DNA of 64,000 nucleotides. It comes from Monodelphis domestica (taxonomy: Eukaryota; Chordata; Mammalia; Didelphimorphia; Didelphidae). Both the position numbers and the translations under genes were made by a program. Of this stretch, positions 27,701 through 42,700 are shown piece by piece (within the stretch, counting starts at the first letter, position 1; every line of letters starts with the position of its first letter). The stretch spans positions 345,645,989 through 345,709,988 of the forward strand of contig NC_077230.1 in the NCBI RefSeq assembly GCF_027887165.1. The letters are read 5' to 3'. The notes beneath the pieces were generated by a model that saw only the letters and a program-made list of their open reading frames with translations, had not been told where the DNA came from and did no database searches.

Positions 27701-30700
27701 AAGTGATAGTGAGGCAAGGAAAGAAGAAATGAACATCAATGCATCATTTTAAAAGGCACAGAAAACAGAATGAGGCTCAGAAGGGGACACAAGCAGGATA
27801 GTGCTTTTACCATCATGTTAAATTTAATGTATACTTTAAAAGAAAAAAGCTCTATGTAACAAGTTGTGCCTCTTTTTTTCTGTCCTTCACATACAGAAAT
27901 ATTCATGTACTTCATTACCTTCCTAATAAAAATCATTTTTTAATATGCATTAAAGTTCTTCTTGTTTCTTCCTACATCTTTATCCTTGACAAAGGGGTGC
28001 TCCAGGAAGTGTATCTTCCCTTATTTTCTTTCTAATTATTTTCCTGTGTAGCCTTGCTCTTCGTATTCTTCTCCTCTCAGGTTCTCAGTGCCAGCCACAG
28101 TGGTTTCCATTGGTTTTTATTTCACCCACACACTTGGAAATCGAACTTTCAACAGGCTTAGTCAAGACACCTCAGCAAGTAATATGAAATAAACATACAG
28201 TAACAGTCTCCCCACTCTGATGGTGGGATATTCAATCATAAAACTCCACTCTAGACAGCCAATCACTGAGAAATTTAATTCTGGAAAGTACTAATGTCTC
28301 AAAATTCACATCTTCTCATCATTAGGTACCTCAAAATCAGCAGGTTGAACTGAAAATGGAACTTGTCATCTTTCTTCAGAATCCACCCTCCTTGCTTATT
28401 ACTTCCATATTTTTATTGCCAGTACTACTGACTCTCTAGTCATCCAGGTTTTTTCTCCTATCCCCATATCCAGGGCGGCTAGGTGGTACAATATAAAGTA
28501 CCAGGCCAAAAGTCAGAGAGATCTGCATTCAAATCCATACTCACACTGTGCAACCCTGAACAAGTCACTTAACCTTATTTACCTCAATTCCTCATCTGTA
28601 AAATGAGGACACAATGGAGGGGGAAACCACTCCAATAATCTTCGCCAAGCAAATCTCATAGACCAAGCCCATGAAGTTATATAGATTCATAAATAACTGA
28701 ACAACAACAAATCTCCATTATGCAGTGAGATGCCAGGTCTCCCAGATTCTTTGTTTCTTCAATATCTGACCCCTTCTTTGTTCCCACAACTGCCCCTCCA
28801 GCTCAGGCCTTCTTGGATTTTTCCTTATGAGCCTCCTCTTTCATCTCCTTTCTTTCTGCTTAGATGTGTCCTCAGTGACTGCTCCTGCTCTGCCCGCAGC
28901 CTGTACAGGGAGGAGCCACATGCCTGTGTGCTGCCCTCCTTGGGATCAGGATCCCCATCTGCAGTGGGGGCTGTGACCACCTCTAAGGCAGACCTTCAGA
29001 GACTGTGTGGACAGAGCAAAGCCCACATGCCATCATCTATAGCCTGGACATGTTCTGCTATGCCAACCAATGTGTGATCCCCTCTGTACCAGGCTTCCTT
29101 TGAAAAGGTGCCCCTAAAAGTTCTCTACTTGGAGGCTGGAAGGCCTCTTTCCAGTTTCCCTCTGTACCCTCAGAGCTTAACAACAGAAGCACTTCAGAGA
29201 AGCTCATTTCAATCTGTCCCTCCCCCCACAACCTATCCTCCCCACAGATACAACATAGCTATTCCTGAAGCATGAGTCTGACCATAGAACTCCAGCTCAA
29301 GAATCTTCAGTAACTCCCTATTGCCCCTATGACAAAATAATTCCTCTGCCAACATTTATGGGCCTTCACCATCTGGTTCCAGCCTCTACTACAGGTTGCC
29401 TTCCCAGTACCCTGTCTCACACAGCCCTGGTCTTTTCCTTGACTCCATCCCTCCATCCCCAGGGTTTGTGTCTCCTGTTTCAGGGACGCTCTCCCTCCTC
29501 ACCTCCACCAATGGGAATCCTAGTTCCCTTCAGAGTTCAGGCTCAAGAACTACCCTAGCCAAGCTTTTCCTGACCCCTACTCCCACCCCACCATCTCTCT
29601 ACATTTACCATATTTATAGTTTATATTTTCTGTGTGTGTGCTGTTTTCACTCAGCAGAAATTCAGCTCTTTGAAGAAAAGAAACTATTCATTTTTGTGTG
29701 TCCCCAATGCCCAGAACAGGGCTTTACAAGCTACAGACACTTATTGAAGACTCAGGGATCTGAACAGAATCTGCAGATTTTTTTGACCTGCTGGTTTCTT
29801 CTGGAGTTTCCCCCACATCACCAACAATCTGCCACATCCATCCTATTCCAGAGGCTCCACTAGTATTATGGGTTCTACTAGGAACACAGTCCTTTACAGT
29901 GCAGGCAGCTTTCTGCAGGACTTGTTTCTTTTTCAGTTAAGTGAAGTAGCCTTAGCACGACCCAGAGGTGATCCTGAATTCTTGATGGTTAATTATGCTG
30001 CTGGAGATCCAGCTCTGAGAGGTCCTTCTGAGCTAAGTCCAGAGGATCATCACCAGGGTATGCCATGGGGACCCCACCAACCTGTCTGCCCTGGTGTGGC
30101 TCTGGTTCCACCTGTGTGGGGAGGAGGGATCATGCCAGGGAAGTCAAGGATCTTTTGAGGCACTTATGAAGACAAGAGTATCGGTTGATTTGCACTTGCT
30201 TGGCAAAGTTCAGCTGGCATGAAAGTTCCCACCCATGGGACAACTAACTCTTCTGTTGGCCTTGATTAACCTTCTCTTCCCTCTCCTCCCTGATTAATTA
30301 CTGTTAAAGTCGGAAATAAAAGCATCAAAGTCCCTACTGGAGCATTTTGGATGGGGATGACTTCAGCTAAAAGGAAGCAACTAGGCATTTACTCCCTACT
30401 ATCCATCTATCTGCAACTCAAAGAATTAGAATTGAACCAAACCAAGCATATGCAACACAGGCAATTCAAGCTTCCAGGGAGTACACAGACTACACTCAAC
30501 AAAGCTAATCAACTCATCAACCTTGTTGTGTATAGCTTTAGTCAAATTTGTACTTGCTCCCTCAGATGCTCTGTTATCGCTCTAACACACATCATACTAT
30601 ACTGCACCAGAGGAGGAAGAGCACTCCCCTACAAACCAAAGAAATTTCACATTCCATTCTGGCTAGACCAACAATCCACCCAGCTCAGTGTAGATAACCA

Positions 30701-33700
30701 TGAAGATATCCACACGCTTCTAACTTCTTTTTTTAAAACTATGACCTTCCATCTTAGAATAGATACCAAATATCAGTTCCAGGGCAGAAGAGCAGTAAGG
30801 GTTGCGCAATGGGGGTTAAGTGACTTGCCCAGGGTCACACAGCTGGGAAGTATCTGAGGCCATCTGCAAGCCTAGCTCTCTGTCTTCCTACTTCTACCTT
30901 TTTTTTTTAATTGAAACCTAAGTGTTTTGCTCATTTTTCCAGACCTATAATTTCCTGAGTGTAGAGAACCCATGGAAGCCTCCTCTACCAATGAGGCTCT
31001 ATAAGTCCTCTGTTCTACGGTTGTCAAACTCAAATAGGAATGGACCCCCTACCTGCCCCATACCGACTTAGAGCACCACAAACTAACATAATCTCTTATA
31101 CAATATCTTTATTTAAACATTTCCCAATTCTCTCAAGCTGGCTCTGCCTCACTGGGAGTTTTTCTGGGCTATAAGTCTGATACTTCTGTGAATTTTAAAA
31201 CTACTCCACCCTACTCAGACTGTACTTTACAAGATTTGATTTAGCTATTTGCTGATTTGTAACAATGGAGATACTTGGTCTAATAGAATCAGGTCTTGCG
31301 AACTCTACATTGCTCTACTCTACTTAGTTTAACAAGGTCAGGAATGTCTGCACCATACTCAAGGATTAAGTATCTAAGAAGATGGCCTTCAACAGACATG
31401 TACAGAAAGAGCTGACAGACCCCTGGGCTGTCCTAAGTCAAGCTAAGCTAACATTGGTACAGATGAGAAGCAGGAAAGTGATGTAAAACCGTCTATATAG
31501 GGCACGTCATTTCCTCTCTTCACTCTCTTTTCCCAGAGAGGTGGCTCTGGCTGGCAGCATGCTAAGCATTCCAACATCTTGGCATGGTGGCAGCTATGTC
31601 TGGGTTTTGGCGGTGAGTTTGCCCTTGAGCTAATTCAGGTTCAGGCATCTTGGCTGGGCCCTCTTGGAGTTCAGGCTGATTCCTTCCTCTTTTACTCTCA
31701 AAAATCTTACCTTCCTAAAGCCTCTAATCTTTCCCTGGCTCAAGCCAGGCAGGAGAAATCCTACACCCTTTCCTTCTCCCTTCTTCTTAATTTCTTTCCA
31801 CTATATTAATTAAATCACCATAAATTTCCAGCTGACTTGGGTACTTTTTTATTTGGGATATCCATGGCAACCAATAATTAATACAGTTTAGATAACAATG
31901 ATAAAATTATCCTTTACACTTCTGCATTCTCCACAACCCTGGCAGTGGCCTGGGGCCAAGAGAGATTCTGTGACTTGGCCAGAGACAAAGAGAACTCCTC
32001 TCCTTTGTCAGTCTGTCTCATAGCAGAGAGAAGAAAAGGGGCTCTCAGAGGCAAAGGCAATGGAACATAAGTTCTAGGCAGGGCTCAGGTCAGGAAGGCT
32101 TCAGGTCTGCATCCTCATGACATGCCATGAGATATGTTCAGCCTCCATGCCCACAAGGCTGGCTGATGGGAATGAATTTTTCTGGCCAGAACAATTCATG
32201 AAGACTAAGTCTGGGAGGGGGTAGGATGTGAATTGGTAGAGGGAAAACCTATAATGATGAAATCATGTATCTACAGAAGTATTTCAGAACTAAGAGTGTA
32301 CAAAAAAGTTACTTGTCCTCTCATTCCCATGTGGTATCTTCATTTCAAGATATTTGCCATGTGACAGATAATGTATCCTTAAGGAGAAGCATTAGGGAGA
32401 GTTCCTGCCAGAGAATTCCCCCACTAACAGACCTGACTTGCTCTAGTGACCTCCTACTCTTATCTCATCAGAACAAAGTGGTCAAGACAAGAGAGGCTGG
32501 CAAAGAGGGAAGGAAGGAGGGTCTCGTCCTATTTCTCTCTAAAAGGAGTAAACAAAAACCTATACATTTTTGTAAACTTAACTCCCTAAGATTTTGCTGC
32601 TAGTGCCATTCCTTTTAACTGTTGAGTAGTTAGATTTTTGTAGTCTTACCATTTATCTTATCAATTTACAGGAAGAAGGAATTTTTGCTCCTCTAGGTCA
32701 GGAGAGCTGAGGCACCCTTGTAGCCCAGAAGCCAAGATGAGATAAGAGACAGCTATAAGAGTTCAGTAAACCTAGGGTACAAATCTATTAGAGGAAAAGC
32801 AGTTCAGGATTCAGTTATGTCTGCCTTCCTATCATCTAGATGGGAGAATTTTGTTTGCTTTTTTGTTTTTCTTAACAAGAAGTCCAAAAGAATTTCTAAC
32901 TATTTGGATCTGATTCTGAACAAGAAGAGTCTGTTTTCCAAGGAAGGGATTCTACAGAGATCCACAATTATGAGCCCCTAACTAGGACAACCTTCCTTAT
33001 TCTATCTAAAATAAAGTACTTCCAGAGCCTGGATAACCAGAGTAAGCAAAAAATGAAGGACCACAGCCAACCCCACAAACCAAATATAAATAACTCTTAC
33101 CTTCATCTTCACTACTGTCTGATTCAGGAAGCTTAATTCTTCTCCTCTTTTTCTTCAGGTTTTCAGTTTCTTTTACTTCATCATCCGAGAGGTCAGTCCG
33201 CTTTCCCTTACTGCCACCCAAGAATAAAAATGAGCATGTTTCTTCTTACCATCTTGCTATTTCTCCCTGGCCCATGATCAACCACAGTGTCTTTCAAAAG
33301 AACAGCTGGTGGGGATGGAGTCAGCCCAGTGATTGGGGTTGAGCTGCAGAGAAGAGTGGGCCAAGGGAATTACCTACCACCTAGAAAGTACAATTGTGTT
33401 CAGGGGATGTAGCAGGAAGACCCTAGAAGAATAAAAGGCTATTCAGAGCTTGCAGTATCAAATTGGTGAGCTGCCTTAGAATCTGATCTTCCTACATGGA
33501 TGCCCCTCTATTAAGATACAAGCAAGCTCTTTCTATTAATGGATTTTGTATTTGTGAGATAGTATATCCCAGGTTTATGGGGGAATATATTTTGCTTGTT
33601 TGCATTTCAGAAAATACCTACACTTTCAAAAAAAGAAAATGTTCCATATAGCAAGAGTACACTGGCTCAAATGTTCATACTGTCCACCAGTCCTGCTTGA

Positions 33701-36700
33701 CAAAGCTCATACTCTAAGCAACAGAGAGGGAAAAGAAAATGGGAACAAGTTAACAAGACTAGGAACTTTCAAAAGAGTAAACAGCTATTTAAGTACAACT
33801 GGAACTGAGTCATGCTGCCAAAAGAAGCAGTCCTGGCTTTCTTTGGGCTACTAAGTAAGACAAAACTGATCAGAGGAGTTTCCAGTCTCCTTCTTGTAGC
33901 TCTTTCCAGGTTCCTCTCTGGGCTACTTCTACACTTCCTACCACATTCCTCTCATCCATTCAATAAATATTTGAGCAGTGACAGGCATTGTGAGGGACAG
34001 AAACAAATATAAGATATGGACCCTGAAGCTTCAAAAACTTCATAATCCTTTCTATTCTATTGTATCTATTTAATATATATAAATCTATCTATAAATATCT
34101 ATATCTAAACTAAAAAATATCTATATCTATATCTAAACACCTATAAACATGAATAGCAAAATCTGGTTGGGTACAACCAGGCTTAAAAACAAGTAGCTAA
34201 AAGGATTTCTTAACTGAAGTCTCTTCAATTCCCAATTGTCACTTTTCCCACAATTTTTTCTCACAATTCCCAAGTGTCACTTCTCCCAGGAAGCCTATTC
34301 TGAATCACCTTGAAATTTTCATGGGGAATATTTTATGGGAACTATAATAAAATCATCACTTAAAATTTGCATACTTAATCTTCCTTTTCTCTAATGCTTT
34401 TCACATTACCACCCAGTATAACAATGTTTTTGTCAAGATAGCCAACTATGACTTTACAAGTCTGTTAAAAAGTGGGCCTTTTTTTGGAGTATTCTGGACA
34501 GAAGTGAAAGGAAAGAACAGCAGATGTGCAGGCAGAAGACTTAGGTTCAAATCCTGAACACTTCACCTGGCCCTCAATTTCTTAATCTATAAAATGGGAC
34601 GTTCTTCTGAGCTAGACCACTGTGAGGAAAATATTGCACATAAATAGATATGTTCATAGGCTATTTTCATAAATGTTTCATTAAACAAGTCCATTACGCT
34701 AAGTCCATAATTAGTATCTTGGTAGGAGGGGCATGTGTAATGACATACAACTCACTGAAGAAGACTAAGCAGACTTCTGCTATTATGGTATAGATATGGC
34801 TGATGGTCACAAATTCAGCAGATACAAAGGCTTCTAGAGAGAAGAGAGGAAGATAAGATTTAGATCTAGAAGGGATCTTAGAGATGATCTAATTATCCAA
34901 TTCTCTTATTTTATAATTGAAGAAAATGAGTCCCAAAGAGGTTCAATAACTCCTGCTAGACCTCATGAAGTTAAGCCTGAGGAGAGGAAAGCTAAAGTTA
35001 TTATGTCTGCATCTGTGTCCCTAGGAGCAAGATAGCAACAACATGTGATATTGTGGCTTTGTGGTACTGATTCTTTAAGCTAAGCTGAACAGACATAAAC
35101 CAAAAGGTTAAGTTAAGACCCTTGGGATTCTACATTGAGTGATTTCTGAAGTATTCTAAAGCGTATGCCTACCCTTTCCCACTTGAGAGGAAAGGTTTGT
35201 TATGACCCTAATAGGAGGGTGGTAAGGCTCATGTCTGGCTTGGGTAGAAAGAGAGAAGGAAGCAAAGATGTGACCAAATATATTCTAGTGGCACTGGGAA
35301 TGAGTTTACAAAAGTTGCCAAATCCCAAAAGTCTCTTGGGATCTTCAACAGCATCACTGAGAATATAAAAGTGGAATGGACTGATCCACAGAAGTACAAG
35401 TTGGGATAAGACTTAGATGTCCAATCTCCCAGTCTTTAACTAGAAGGCAGCAGCCTTTTCCTTCCCAGAGCCCAATGACCAAGGATTATAAAAACCATGA
35501 GTTTTGTACGGTATACTTTGTAAATGAGACCTTCCTCTAATATACAATAGCTCTTCGTCCCCATCTGTCACTCCTGGAAATGCTGCCAGTCCCTCTCTCA
35601 AAGCCAGCAAGAAACATCCCTGGTGAGTAGTATACCCACAGTTGGTAATATTTTAATTCATCCATATCACCTGTTCATGGCAAGGTAAAGTCCCTTGGAC
35701 AGTACTCCAGCTCAGCCTGAAACCTCAGGAGAATTGGCTGACATCCGTCTGGCAAAGAAACAACCCCAACCTCCTCCCCACAAGTCAGACCTTTCTAGGG
35801 CCTATCGGTCCTGACGGAGTCGCTCAGAAGTTCTTTCAACAGACTTACTGCTACCAACTATGAGGTAGTGTCTCAAACTTCTGGACCCATTTTTAATAGC
35901 TTACGTGCTTTTTAGTTTCTCTTCTAATTACCTTTTACCACTTGAAAAATAAACTCATTGATAGAAAAAGTAAACACAGAAAGTCTTCTCTTAAACTTGA
36001 CTGGAAACAGTATCCCTGAGTAAACCCTCAATTGGCAATTTGAAGTTAAAAAAAAAAAAAGAAAAAACAGATATTCTTAGGCTCTGTCTACAAGACTAAA
36101 ATAAAGGTGGGGGAGATAATGCTCCAGGCCTGAAAGGACTGGCTTAAGCAATACTCTGGTATGCAATGGCTTTTTAATTTCATTTTGTCCATATGGATCT
36201 ACCCTATAGTACCACTCAGCTAAAAAACACTGATGTCAATAAGCTCAAGCTCAGACCTCCTGGTCCCCAACAGAGATACTTTTCCTCCAAGCTCCACAAA
36301 ACTTTCCTACCTTTTTTTATCCTTTTGCTGCATTTTAACAGGCTCTACTTTCTTGTAGGGTTTCTTCAGGCCTCCAGTGCATGCCAGCTTTGGTTCAGCG
36401 ACAGAAATTGGAGGTTGTTCCAATGTTTTTTCTTCCTTTACTGCTTGTTCTGAGTCCAAATTGACTTTAAGTTTATCTGTGAACACAGCAAGGTAGGTTA
36501 TATATATAATTGAAGGGCAATATTATTCTGTCAGGCAATAGTAAATTACCTTATCATCACCTCTTGAATCAAATACACCAGTCAGTGCTTTCACCTCATA
36601 AATTATTACTATTATTAGACATATATCTGAGGTTTAGCTCTTTTAGAGTAGAAATCTAATCACTACCTTTTAGAATTTTTTTTATCATTTTATCATTTTT

Positions 36701-39700
36701 ACATGAACCATATTTTAGATTTTTTTCCTTCACTCTCCCTAGAAGCCATCTAATACAATTTGTAACTGAATCTCTACAACATCCCCAACAAACAGTTATA
36801 GATCCCATTTGAATTGTTCTAGTAATGAGGAACTGAAAACCTAAGAAAGTAAGCCATTCCATTTCTGCAAAGTTTGAAAATGAGCCTAAACTCACTTCCC
36901 TTGGACTTCTAGCCAGTGGATCTAGTTTTCTTCTCTGAAGCTACATAGATAAGACTAATTCCTCTTTCATATAATAGTCTTTTAAAATTTTTGAAAACAG
37001 GAATCAAGTCATCCTTGTATCTTGTCTCCTCTTTTCTAGGCTTAAATCTCCCCAGTCCTTTCCATCTTATTTTCTATGAAATGTTTTCAAGTATCCTCAC
37101 TGTCTTGGTTGTCCTCTCCTCTGTGGACATAGTTTATTTTGTTAATATCCCTTCCAAAATGTGACCCTGAGAAACTGAACACAATACCCCAAATACAATA
37201 TGACCAGGGGAAAGGATAGTAAGACTTTGTTAACCTAAGATCATATTAGCTCTTTTGGCAATCACATCACTCTACTAAATCATACTGAGCTTACACAGTA
37301 ATTAAAATGCCTGTTTTTTTCCTAAATGTTATCTGCCTACATCTCCCTCATACTATCCTTACATAGTTGATTTCTTTTAACCTAAACAAAGGACTTTATG
37401 TTTATCCAGATTAAATTTTATCTTGTTAAACATCTAGAGTATGTGGCACCGGTCTCTACTTCCAACACTATCACTCCCAACTTCTGTTATGGGTTTTCCC
37501 CATAGTAGGTACTCAATAAAATGTCAAATGATTATTAAAGTTTGGCAAGAGAATAGGAAAACAACCAAAAGAAAACAAAGTCACTGTAAATCTAAAAGAT
37601 GGATTGTGGTTTGGTCCAGCATCACACTCCAGATCAAACATAAAATGTGAGGTGGTAATGTCCAATCTTCTTTATGGCTGGGCCCTGACCCTCTTGACCT
37701 TTTTAAGGAATCTCCAAAGAGACACTAATAAACTGCAATTAACATTAAATGGCAAAGCAAGACCTTCTACAGACAGACTCTACAATACAGTCCAAATATT
37801 AGCCCTAAAGCACAGCCTGTTACAATATAATTCTCCTGGCTAGAAGATAAAAAGATCACTCAAATAGCCATTGTGTGGTGCATCAAATTAGGGCAAATGC
37901 AAATTAAGATAGACAAGGGGGGAAAAACCCTCAAGGATGCATCAAAGCACAAATTCAAACAATGGGGCCTAGCTGTGGGAAACCAATGTGCAGGACAGAC
38001 TAGCCTGGCACACTGTGGACATAGATAACTTGGGCTGGGTTTAAAAAAATACCCTGAATATATCCTCAACAAATTTACTTTGGAACTAAGAGCCAAGTCA
38101 AAAGCAAAGGCATATTTTTTAGTTTCTCAGATTGTACATTTCAGTGGCAATGACACTTTGCTGGATTGATGATTTCTATCCCTTCTTTCCCTAAATCCTC
38201 CACAGGAGTCACCCAAAGTCCTAAAGACCTTCTAGTTGATTCGCTGAGGCATCAAGATAGCAGTCACATCATTCTCTGTCCCTTTAGGCTCCATGAATGG
38301 CCCACCCATATTCTAGTCAGGCATATCCTCAAGGATATATTTTGCCATTTTTCACATGAAAGTTACGGGCATGTTAGAGTCTATTCTTATTAATCCTCTG
38401 CCCATATTTCCACTGCCCTGTAGACCTGTATCTGTGAATGTTGACTTTTATAATCCACAAGTGTCATTCAGAGAATACTAGGGTTAAAGAGCAGTGAACA
38501 GTTAGGGATCACCAAAACCATTCTGCATTTTTCCAAATATGAGTCTTTTGGATCTTGCCTCTTACTTAATTTTTGGCTCAGATCATTGTCTACCAGCATC
38601 AACTGTCTAAGGCATACCTACTGATGGCGAGTTGTCTGTCCAACTACATGGCAGGCACATTTCAACAAAGATGGAAAAAAAAAACATTTTACACATAAAC
38701 AAGCAAGCGGAGAAAAGAACCTAGTATTTTTGCTTCAACATGAATAGGACATTTTCTGTCTCAGCTGAATGGAGGGCTCCTCCACTTGTTAAGACCAACA
38801 ACTCTTCGAGAAAAATGGTGAAACATTGGGGAGACAACAGATTACAGTACAACAAAATGAAGAGTGGCCTAGCAGTTAACAGTCCAAGAGCAGAACAAAC
38901 TGCTTCCAGACCTTCCCAGCACAGAAGTATTCAAGCAGAAATGAGAGAATCATTTGAGGGGGGTGTTGTAGAGGTGATTCATCCACCTAAATAAAAATTC
39001 ACTAGATGACCTCAGAGGATCCTTCCAACTTGGAAATTCTATCATGTGTTTTTGTTTTTGTTTTTTTTAATCACGTTTCCATAGGACAAAATACTTTTCT
39101 CAACAACCCTAAAAAGCAGGTAGTACTATTATCCATTTTATGGCTAAGGAAACCAAGGCTCAAAAAGGGTAAGGATATTCCTGAATTACTCAACTGATCC
39201 TTGAATCAGGACCTCTTGAATCCAATGATAGACCTCTTTCCACTCTCACTCTATGATCAGAAGAAGATGGAGTTACTGCTGTCTAAGACATTCCATAACC
39301 CCCACGGCTATGAGGCCTCCTTCACAAATGGGAACAGTGCCAATCTAACATATCCAAGCCAGTCCTTTGGCAGGATAAAAAACCTACCTTCCCTTTCCAA
39401 AAGTTCATTCTGAATAGCAGGCATCATAATAAAAATGTCAGATGCTATGGGGGTCTAGGGTTTGCTGTCCCTGGCATAAGATGAAGTTGAAACTCTAAAA
39501 ACAGCACCTGGTTTTACAAAAGGCAGTTTTAGCTACAACCTGAAAAAATTCTACAGATGCAAATGTGGACAAAACTGCTGGTTGCATATCTGTCTTTCCT
39601 ATTTCACACTGGGATTGGTTGTATGCTGTGATAAAGGATGAATGGTTTGCATCTCTCAGTATCGGTTTGCAAAAACTAAGAGATGCAAACCATTCATCCT

Positions 39701-42700
39701 TTATCACAATGAAGTATGGAAAAGAATCTATGTACTATCTTACTCACAGCATAGTATGATGGAAAGTGAACTCAATTTGGAGTTAGGCAATATAGGTTCA
39801 AGTCCCAAATCTGACACTTACTAGCCATGTGATATTGGGCAAATGATTTCCTCTCTTTGTGCCTCAATTTCCTCATCAATCAAATGGAATAACAATACTT
39901 GCAATAATTACTTTGCTGGGCTACTATAAACAAAGCACTCTGGAAATAATGAAGGACTAAACTATGTAGAAGAGAAGTATTGCCATCTTTAAGATAAGGG
40001 GCCAGTCTGGATCAGGGGTTCTTCACCTGGGATTCATGCACAAGGATTTGTGGAAATATTTAAGGGGGGGGGGTGAGTCTATGAACTTGGAATGGGGGGA
40101 TTACATCTTTATTTTTACTAATCTCTAATTGAAATTTATAGTTTCCTCCCATTTTAAATATTCTAAAAAGAGGTCCACATCCCCAAAAATGTAAATAATC
40201 ACTTATCCAGAGGCAGCCTGATGTAATAGATAGAGGATCCTACAAACAACTTCTGTCCCTGATACACACTGGCCATATGATCTTCCTCATGTCACATCAC
40301 TGCTCCATGCCACAATCAGCTCACTAAAACTCTAACTTCCAGAAAAGCTGTTGACCTGCATTAGTGGGGGAAGTCTACATAAAAGGAGCTCTCTGCACCA
40401 ATGAAATTACAGGTCAAAATGAAAATAAAAAATCTATTCATTAGCAAAAGCAAAATCTAGAAAGACAAAGACATGCTTACTCATAGCAGCTTTCCCAAAA
40501 AAATTGCTCATCACATTCCCTTTCCCTGGTGGTTTGCTGCTTGCTGAAGACATCTGAAAACACAGAAAAGAAAACAGTTTGTCCCACAGTTCTGGTATTA
40601 AATTCATCCAACCTATGCAGAAACAGGCTTCAGCATCCACTCTGACAACTAAAGACATTGTCCAGGATGGATCTGCATGCAACCACATTAAAGCATGGAT
40701 GGCTGAGACATAAGGAGGGGTGAGATAGGGCCAATCATCTACCTAACTCAATATGGGAGAGGGCATAAATAGACCATCTCTCTGATAACCAACAAAGCTT
40801 TGAGATAAGCTGCCAAATGGCCCAGTTCCCCTAAGTACTCCATTGTAGGGATACAATTAGTTAATATACTTAAGCTATTCTAAAATAGGTTGATTGAGTC
40901 AGAGAACCCAACTTGAGTCATTGGTCCACCACTTATAAGTGATAAGTTATTTAATTGTCTATTAACCTTCAGATCACACTAAGAGTGGCTCATATTTATC
41001 ACACTAAGAGTGGCTCATATTTACATAATAGTTTACAAAACACTTCCTTCATTACAACTCCATGAGATAGGTAGTACAAAATTTATCATACCTATTTGGT
41101 AGATGAGAAAACTAAGTCCTACTCCATAAGACCATTGTAAAAATCAAAATAACAAAGGGAAGACCTTATGTGAGTCTTCATGTACTATAGTTGTCAAATC
41201 CTTCTGTGATGCTAATTGTGGGGGACCCTGAGTAGAGCTGAACCAATGGAGCACAGGCTGCGTGTCTGGTCCAACTGAGCCACAAAAGCAGACTTGATAT
41301 CTCCTGAGTAAGTAATAGTCCACAGTTATACAAAAAAAGACTTAGCGATGCAAGAGCCACTCTTAAAATCATTTTTTAAGCTCTAGCAATAGATGAAGAT
41401 AATCAGTAAGGTACAAAGGGACTATAGTCCATACTGGTGGAGAAAATGTCCACAACATGGAAACCCCAGGTCTTTAAAAGACTCCTTTCATAAAAACTCC
41501 CTAACTTGACCAACAAAGTGCTGCTTTTTCAAATACACAAATTCTCTCTAAATGATATTTAAAACATCTATGGGGCAGCTGGGTGGCTCAGTGGATTGAG
41601 AGTCAGACCCAGAGATGGGAGGTCCTGGGTTCAAATGTGGCCTCAGATACTTCTTAGCTGTGTGACCCTGGGCAAGTCACTTAACCCCCATTGCCTAGCC
41701 CTTACCACTCTTCTGCCTTAGAACCAATACCCAGTAATAATTCTAAGACAGAAGGTAAGGGTTTTAAAAAATAAATAAAACATCTGAGCCAAATCTTCAG
41801 TAGTAGTTGTGTGGGAAAATGAGGCAGGAGGGACACATCTAAACAGGAACACAACTGAATCATGAACGTTATCATTGTAATGCACTTAGAAGTAGAAGTC
41901 AATGAATTTAAATAGACTAAAATGAGGAAAGAACAAAAGACAAACCAAGATTTAAAAGTGAAGAACATTTATAAAGTAAATCCATGAGAATTCCAACCTG
42001 ATAGAAAGAGAAATGATGTAGGATTAGACATTGGAACGGGTTCTCAAAAGGAACAAAAACCAGTCAGCCAGAGGATTATGCATGAAGAAGAGAAAAACCA
42101 CTGAATCCAACCTCCTCCCATTTTACAGAGAATGAAATAGACCTAGGATTAAAGGATTTGCCTGGGTCACATAGCTGGCCAGGGGTAGATGTTGAACTCA
42201 AATTCAGGGCCCTCAACTGCAAACACAGTTCCCTCACTGTATCCCATCTCTCCACTGTGAGGTAAAAATTTTCAATTGTTGTTGGCCTCATCAAGCCCAA
42301 GTTGATCATGCTAAATTATCATTAAATAGTAAAATACTTTAAGTATAGCAAGATATTAAAAGACAAGCTAAATCATACAAAGGTGTGAGATGTTATGGCT
42401 TACTTACGTTTGTTGCCTCTTTTGACTCTTTTTTAGTTTCCTTGTTAGTGTCTTGGGATTTTGAAGCCAGTTTGGAGGCAAACATTCCCATAATTCCTTT
42501 GGGATGCTGTGATGTCTGTTTGGTAGCAGGCGGAACATGGCCATTGGTGGTAGGCCCACCAGTGGGTAGGCCCTCATTTGATGTCTGATGATCAGCCTGT
42601 CCAAATTTCTCTGAAAGGGAAATTTCATCAGGGGCTCTGGGGATAGCAGCTGCACATTGAATAGCACTAAACCTGGGAAAAGGAAACATTTTATTAATTT

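Noticed and set aside
14116..31873. A provirus bounded by the two related LTRs
   Set aside because: The interval contains POLD3 exons and unrelated repeats, the LTRs are strongly diverged, and the first has its own target-site duplication.
33207..33212. Alternative acceptor 4 nt into POLD3 exon 33101-33210
   Set aside because: The second AG would shift the frame. Only the upstream acceptor joins correctly to the previous exon.
39628..39707. A known microRNA gene
   Set aside because: I do not recognise the sequence. A perfectly paired 33-bp stem is also longer and cleaner than most microRNA precursors.
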